DNA from: Enterobacter wuhouensis | GTDB taxonomy: Bacteria; Pseudomonadota; Gammaproteobacteria; Enterobacterales; Enterobacteriaceae | Assembly (NCBI RefSeq): GCF_004331265.1 | Contig: NZ_SJOO01000002.1 | Span: 248,001 to 312,000 of the forward strand | DNA length: 64,000 bases | Direction: 5' to 3' | Shown: positions 59,835 through 64,000 of the stretch, in pieces | Numbering within the stretch: the first letter of the stretch is position 1 | Layout: each line of letters opens with the position of its first letter | The notes under the pieces: model-generated | Databases searched by the model: none | The model's input: the letters and a program-made list of their open reading frames with translations, nothing else | Told to the model about the DNA's origin: nothing | Made by a program: the position numbers and the translations under genes

Positions 59835-60317
59835 TTATGGCTCAAACGGCCGGCGCTGGAACTGATCGTGCCCGCACTTCGGACACAGCGGCAGCACGTC
59901 CGGCGTGTAAACTGCAATGTGGTGATGGCACTTCTCGCACACCAGATTCCCCAGCCCAACCACCTCACCGCTGTGGTAGACCCCGTGGTGGTTCAAATCC
60001 TGGAACACCTCTCGCCACTCCAGCTGGGTTTTATCGGTGATATCCGCCAGTTCCTGCCATAGGCTCTCTTTGATTACCCGCATAAAGACGCTGTCGGCAA
60101 CTTCATCCTGACTCTCTTCGTAGCTGCGGGCAAACTCCTCCAGGTCGCGGCGTACCGCGCGCGTCACCTCTTCAATTTCGGTTCGCGTTAACTCACCCGT
60201 TTGCGCCACCCGCACGCGCGCCTGTTCAACCAGCGCATCGATATCGCGCTCGCCGTTACGCAGCCGTTCCGTCAGTGTCGCCACCAGTTCGCGGTAAAAT
60301 TGAGCAACCTTGTTCAT
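59835..60317 (-). CDS. ybeL: DUF1451 zinc-ribbon protein YbeL
   Basis: A 160-aa protein of unknown function. The N-terminal two-thirds are alpha-helical and charged (MNKVAQFYRELVATLTERLR on), with coiled-coil potential. The C-terminus is a zinc ribbon, CEKCHHH and CPKCGHDQFQRRPFEP. The second of two adjacent ATGs is chosen because of better spacing from GGAGG and family length. It is divergent from leuS. Confidence 0.92.
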   Translation of the reverse strand: MNKVAQFYRELVATLTERLRNGERDIDALVEQARVRVAQTGELTRTEIEEVTRAVRRDLEEFARSYEESQDEVADSVFMRVIKESLWQELADITDKTQLEWREVFQDLNHHGVYHSGEVVGLGNLVCEKCHHHIAVYTPDVLPLCPKCGHDQFQRRPFEP

Positions 60318-60436
60318 CATTTTGCCTCCCGGGTAAGTAACTATCTCTAATAATAGACCTTATTTCGCCGCCGCTTTGTCAGGTGAAGCACAGACCCGGT
60401 AAATTCCTGCAAAGTGCATTTGTGCGAAAGGCTGTT

Positions 60437-60466
60437 TTGACGCGGGCGTTTGGGCTATGCTATGCG
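60437..60466 (+). promoter_or_regulatory. Candidate leuS promoter
   Basis: TTGACG and TATGCG are spaced by 18 bp, with the duplicated CTATG giving an alternative -10. This lies about 65 bp upstream of leuS. The rest of the 214-bp ybeL-leuS gap holds no ORF. Confidence 0.45.
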
Positions 60467-60531
60467 GATCTGAATTACCACATCCATTGGCTACATTTGT
60501 AGCTGTATTGAAAACAGGACCACTGGCTGCC

Positions 60532-63114
60532 ATGCAAGAGCAATACCGCCCGGAAGAGATAGAATCAAAAGTCCAGCAACACTGGGACGAGAAGCGCACC
60601 TTTGAAGTAACCGAAGACGAGAGCAAAGAGAAGTATTACTGCCTGTCGATGCTTCCCTATCCTTCTGGTCGACTACACATGGGCCACGTGCGTAACTACA
60701 CCATCGGTGATGTGATTGCACGCTACCAGCGTATGCTGGGCAAAAACGTGCTGCAGCCAATCGGCTGGGATGCTTTCGGTCTGCCTGCGGAAGGCGCGGC
60801 GGTAAAAAACAATACCGCCCCGGCGCCGTGGACGTACGACAACATCGCGTACATGAAAAACCAGCTCAAAATGCTGGGCTTTGGCTATGACTGGAGCCGC
60901 GAGCTGGCAACCTGCACCCCGGAATACTACCGCTGGGAACAAAAATTCTTCACCGAGCTGTATAAAAAAGGCCTGGTGTACAAGAAGACCTCTGCCGTTA
61001 ACTGGTGCCCGAACGACCAAACCGTTCTGGCAAACGAACAGGTTATCGACGGCTGCTGCTGGCGCTGCGACACCAAAGTTGAGCGTAAAGAGATCCCTCA
61101 GTGGTTTATCAAAATCACCGCCTACGCTGACGAACTGCTGCGCGATCTGGATAACCTGGATCACTGGCCTGACACCGTTAAGACCATGCAGCGCAACTGG
61201 ATCGGGCGTTCTGAAGGCGTAGAAATTACCTTCAACGTTGAGCACTACGACCAAACACTAACCGTCTATACCACTCGTCCGGACACCTTCATGGGCGCGA
61301 CCTACCTGGCCGTGGCCGCAGGTCACCCGCTGGCGCAGAAAGCAGCCGAAAACAATCCGGAGCTGGCGACCTTCATCGACGAATGCCGCAATACCAAAGT
61401 GGCCGAAGCCGACATGGCGACGATGGAGAAAAAAGGTGTGGATACCGGCTTTAAAGCGATCCACCCACTGACCGGCGAAGCCATCCCTGTCTGGGCGGCG
61501 AACTTCGTGCTGATGGAGTACGGTACGGGCGCGGTCATGGCCGTACCGGGCCACGATCAGCGCGACTATGAATTTGCATCCAAATACGGCCTGAACATCA
61601 AGCCGGTGATCCTGAACGCCGACGGTTCTGAACCCGACCTGTCTGAGCAAGCGCTGACTGAAAAAGGCACCCTGTTCAACTCCGGTGAGTTCAGCGGCCT
61701 GAGCTTTGAAGAGGGCTTCAACGCCATTGCCGACAAGCTGGCCTCTCTGGGCGTGGGGGAGCGTAAGGTTAACTTCCGTCTGCGCGACTGGGGGGTTTCC
61801 CGCCAGCGTTACTGGGGTGCGCCAATCCCGATGGTGACTCTGGAAGACGGCACCGTGATGCCAACGCCAGAAGATCAGCTGCCGGTGATCCTGCCGGAAG
61901 ACGTAGTCATGGACGGCATTACCAGCCCGATCAAAGCCGATCCTGAGTGGGCGAAGACCACCGTCAACGGCCAGCCTGCGCTGCGCGAAACTGACACCTT
62001 CGACACCTTTATGGAGTCCTCCTGGTACTACGCGCGCTACACCTGCCCGCAGTATCAGGAAGGCATGCTGGATTCCGATGCGGCAAACTACTGGCTGCCG
62101 GTAGACATCTACATTGGCGGTATCGAACACGCCATCATGCACCTGCTCTACTTCCGCTTCTTCCACAAGCTGATGCGTGATGCAGGCATGGTGAACTCTG
62201 ACGAGCCGGCTAAGCAGCTGCTGTGTCAGGGAATGGTACTGGCGGATGCCTTCTATTACGTCGGCGAGAACGGCGAGCGTAACTGGGTTTCTCCGGTTGA
62301 TGCGATTGTCGAGCGCGACGAGAAAGGCCGTATCGTTAAGGCGAAAGACGCTAAAGGTCATGAACTGGTTTACACCGGCATGAGCAAGATGTCCAAGTCC
62401 AAAAACAACGGCATCGACCCGCAGGTCATGGTTGAACGCTACGGCGCAGACACCGTACGTCTGTTCATGATGTTTGCTTCTCCGGCTGACATGACCCTTG
62501 AGTGGCAGGAATCCGGCGTGGAAGGCGCGAACCGCTTCCTGAAGCGCGTCTGGAAACTGGTTTATGAGCACACCTCTCAGGGCGAAGCTCCGGCCCTCAA
62601 CGTGGCTGCACTGACTGAAGATCAGCAGGCCCTGCGTCGTGATGTTCATAAAACGATTGCAAAAGTCACCGATGATATTGGTCGTCGTCAGACCTTCAAT
62701 ACCGCAATTGCGGCTATTATGGAACTGATGAACAAGCTGGCGAAAGCACCGCAGGAAGGCGAGCAGGATCGTGCCTTAATGCGTGAAGCGCTGCTGGCCG
62801 TCGTTCGCATGCTGAACCCGTTCACCCCGCACGCCAGCTTTACCCTGTGGCAGGAGCTGAAAGGCGAAGGCGATATCGACAACGCGCCGTGGCCGGTCGC
62901 AGACGAAGCGGCAATGGTGGAAAACACCACGCTGGTCGTGGTACAGGTTAACGGCAAGGTGCGCGGTAAAATTACCGTGGCCGTAGATGCAAGCGAAGAG
63001 CAGGTTCGCGAACGCGCAGGCCAGGAACCGCTGGTTGCGAAATATCTTGAGGGCGTTACCCTACGTAAAGCGATCTACGTACCGGGTAAATTGCTGAATC
63101 TGGTCGTTGGCTAA
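60532..63114 (+). CDS. leuS: Leucyl-tRNA synthetase
   Basis: LeuS charges tRNA-Leu and edits mischarged products. The start [20 protein letters not shown] gives the standard 860 aa; the in-frame extension upstream is leader. The HIGH motif is [15 protein letters not shown], the CP1 editing domain includes [12 protein letters not shown] and GHDQRDYEF, and KMSKS is in [13 protein letters not shown]. It is first of leuS-lptE-holA. Confidence 0.98.
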   Translation: MQEQYRPEEIESKVQQHWDEKRTFEVTEDESKEKYYCLSMLPYPSGRLHMGHVRNYTIGDVIARYQRMLGKNVLQPIGWDAFGLPAEGAAVKNNTAPAPWTYDNIAYMKNQLKMLGFGYDWSRELATCTPEYYRWEQKFFTELYKKGLVYKKTSAVNWCPNDQTVLANEQVIDGCCWRCDTKVERKEIPQWFIKITAYADELLRDLDNLDHWPDTVKTMQRNWIGRSEGVEITFNVEHYDQTLTVYTTRPDTFMGATYLAVAAGHPLAQKAAENNPELATFIDECRNTKVAEADMATMEKKGVDTGFKAIHPLTGEAIPVWAANFVLMEYGTGAVMAVPGHDQRDYEFASKYGLNIKPVILNADGSEPDLSEQALTEKGTLFNSGEFSGLSFEEGFNAIADKLASLGVGERKVNFRLRDWGVSRQRYWGAPIPMVTLEDGTVMPTPEDQLPVILPEDVVMDGITSPIKADPEWAKTTVNGQPALRETDTFDTFMESSWYYARYTCPQYQEGMLDSDAANYWLPVDIYIGGIEHAIMHLLYFRFFHKLMRDAGMVNSDEPAKQLLCQGMVLADAFYYVGENGERNWVSPVDAIVERDEKGRIVKAKDAKGHELVYTGMSKMSKSKNNGIDPQVMVERYGADTVRLFMMFASPADMTLEWQESGVEGANRFLKRVWKLVYEHTSQGEAPALNVAALTEDQQALRRDVHKTIAKVTDDIGRRQTFNTAIAAIMELMNKLAKAPQEGEQDRALMREALLAVVRMLNPFTPHASFTLWQELKGEGDIDNAPWPVADEAAMVENTTLVVVQVNGKVRGKITVAVDASEEQVRERAGQEPLVAKYLEGVTLRKAIYVPGKLLNLVVG

Positions 63115-63128
63115 GCGCGGGAGGAAAC

Positions 63129-63698
63129 GTGCGACAACTGGCAACAATACTCTTATCTCTGGCGGTGCTTGTCACCGCTGGCTGCGGCTGGCACCTGCGC
63201 AACACCACGGCAGTGCCTGCCCAGATGAAAACGATGATTTTCGACTCATCGGATCCGAATGGTCCGCTCAGCCGTGCCATTCGTAACCAGCTGCGCCTGA
63301 ACGGCGTTGAGCTTGTCGAGAAAGATACGCTGCGCCAGGATGTACCGTCTCTCCGTGTTCTGGGTATGACCCTGAGCAAAGATACGGCTTCTATCTTCCA
63401 GGACGGGCGTACCGCTGAGTACCAGATGGTCATGTCGGTTAACGCGGCAGTGCTAATCCCGGGTAAAGACATCTACCCAATCAGCACCAAAGTGTACCGT
63501 TCGTTCTTTGATAACCCGCAAACGGCTCTGGCGAAAGATGCCGAGCAGCAGATTATCATCAACGAAATGTACGACAAGGCTGCAGAACAGCTGATCCGCA
63601 AACTGCCGAGTATTGCCGCATCAACGAAGCAGGGCTCTGACATCATCGAAAAACCGGATGCCGATGCGTCTCCTGTTTCTACCTCCATGGGTAACTGA
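63129..63698 (+). CDS. lptE: LPS-assembly lipoprotein LptE
   Basis: LptE plugs the LptD barrel and helps place lipopolysaccharide in the outer leaflet. The GTG start at 63129, with a GGAGGAAAC site, gives 189 aa. The signal peptide ends in the lipobox TAGC (Cys19). The conserved core includes [40 protein letters not shown] and [13 protein letters not shown]. The Ser/Thr-rich tail is shorter than in E. coli. It overlaps holA by one base. Confidence 0.97.
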   Translation: MRQLATILLSLAVLVTAGCGWHLRNTTAVPAQMKTMIFDSSDPNGPLSRAIRNQLRLNGVELVEKDTLRQDVPSLRVLGMTLSKDTASIFQDGRTAEYQMVMSVNAAVLIPGKDIYPISTKVYRSFFDNPQTALAKDAEQQIIINEMYDKAAEQLIRKLPSIAASTKQGSDIIEKPDADASPVSTSMGN

Positions 63699-64000
63699 TG
63701 ATCAGGCTGTATCCTGAACAACTCCGCGCGCAGCTCAATGAAGGGCTGCGCGCGGCGTATCTGCTTCTCGGAAACGATCCGCTTTTACTTCAGGAAAGCC
63801 TTGATGCCGTTCGCCATGTGGCGGCGACTCAGGGCTTCGATGAACACCACACGTTCCAGTTGGATAACAGTACCGACTGGAATGCCCTCTTTTCGCTCTG
63901 CCAGGCGATGAGCCTGTTTGCGTCGCGCCAGACGATCCAGATCCTGCTCCCGGAAAATGGTCCTAACGCGGCGATCAATGAACAGCTTGCTACGCTGGTT
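63698..64000 (+). CDS. holA: DNA polymerase III delta subunit (N-terminal part)
   Basis: HolA is the clamp-loader subunit that opens the beta sliding clamp. The visible 101 codons start [20 protein letters not shown] and include YLLLGNDPLLLQES, the N-terminal clamp-contact and AAA+-like region. The gene runs off the right edge. Its ATG overlaps the lptE stop (TGATG). Confidence 0.96.
   Translation, partial: MIRLYPEQLRAQLNEGLRAAYLLLGNDPLLLQESLDAVRHVAATQGFDEHHTFQLDNSTDWNALFSLCQAMSLFASRQTIQILLPENGPNAAINEQLATLV

Overview
This window looks like core chromosome of an Enterobacter-type member of the Enterobacteriaceae. Protein sequences and gene order closely follow the E. coli / Salmonella block running from sucABCD-sdh-gltA through kdp, pgm-seqA, fur, nag and asnB to lnt-gltIJKL-leuS. 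Small differences are the absence of ybgA, dtpD and abrB next to phr/ybgI/nei, the absence of an Rhs locus beside ybfA, and GC-rich palindromic repeats between operons. No prophage, integrase, insertion sequence or CRISPR array is visible. Both edges cut genes: sucD on the left and holA on the right.

Layout. 1-11100: TCA cycle block (sucD, sucC, sucB, sucA, sdhB, sdhA, sdhD, sdhC on the minus strand, gltA divergent). 11102-16402: nei, the 5-oxoprolinase genes pxpA-pxpC-pxpB, ybgI and phr, all minus. 16403-17520: a small-RNA/small-ORF locus, ybfA and the kdp control region. 17521-25305: kdpFABC potassium pump with kdpDE. 25584-29450: ornithine-responsive speFL-speF-potE. 29541-34551: pgm and seqA (minus), then ybfF, ybfE, fldA, uof, fur (plus). 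34693-38597: chitoporin operon chiP-chiQ and glnS (minus). 38767-45149: nagE divergent from nagBACD. 45399-47988: asnB and seven tRNA genes (Met, Leu, Gln, Gln, Met, Gln, Gln). 48086-54996: ubiF (minus), miaB, ybeZ-ybeY-ybeX-lnt. 55399-58600: gltI, SroC, gltJKL. 58721-64000: rihA, ybeL (minus), leuS-lptE-holA.

How the genes work together. The left third is central carbon metabolism under shared CRP/ArcA-type control. The amino-sugar genes (chiP, chiQ, nagE, nagBACD) form one regulon with recognisable NagC operators, a CRP box and a ChiX pairing site. Known regulatory RNAs or leader peptides can be read directly at speF (SpeFL), fur (Uof), gltIJKL (SroC plus a GcvB-type C/A-rich element) and chiP (ChiX target).

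The most unusual part is 16505-16984, between phr and ybfA. A 35-codon hydrophobic minus-strand ORF has its own terminator. A 14-bp inverted repeat would hide its ribosome binding site. A putative divergent plus-strand sRNA carries 17 nt perfectly complementary to the ORF leader. This is the architecture of a type I toxin-antitoxin pair, and I do not recognise it as a named system.
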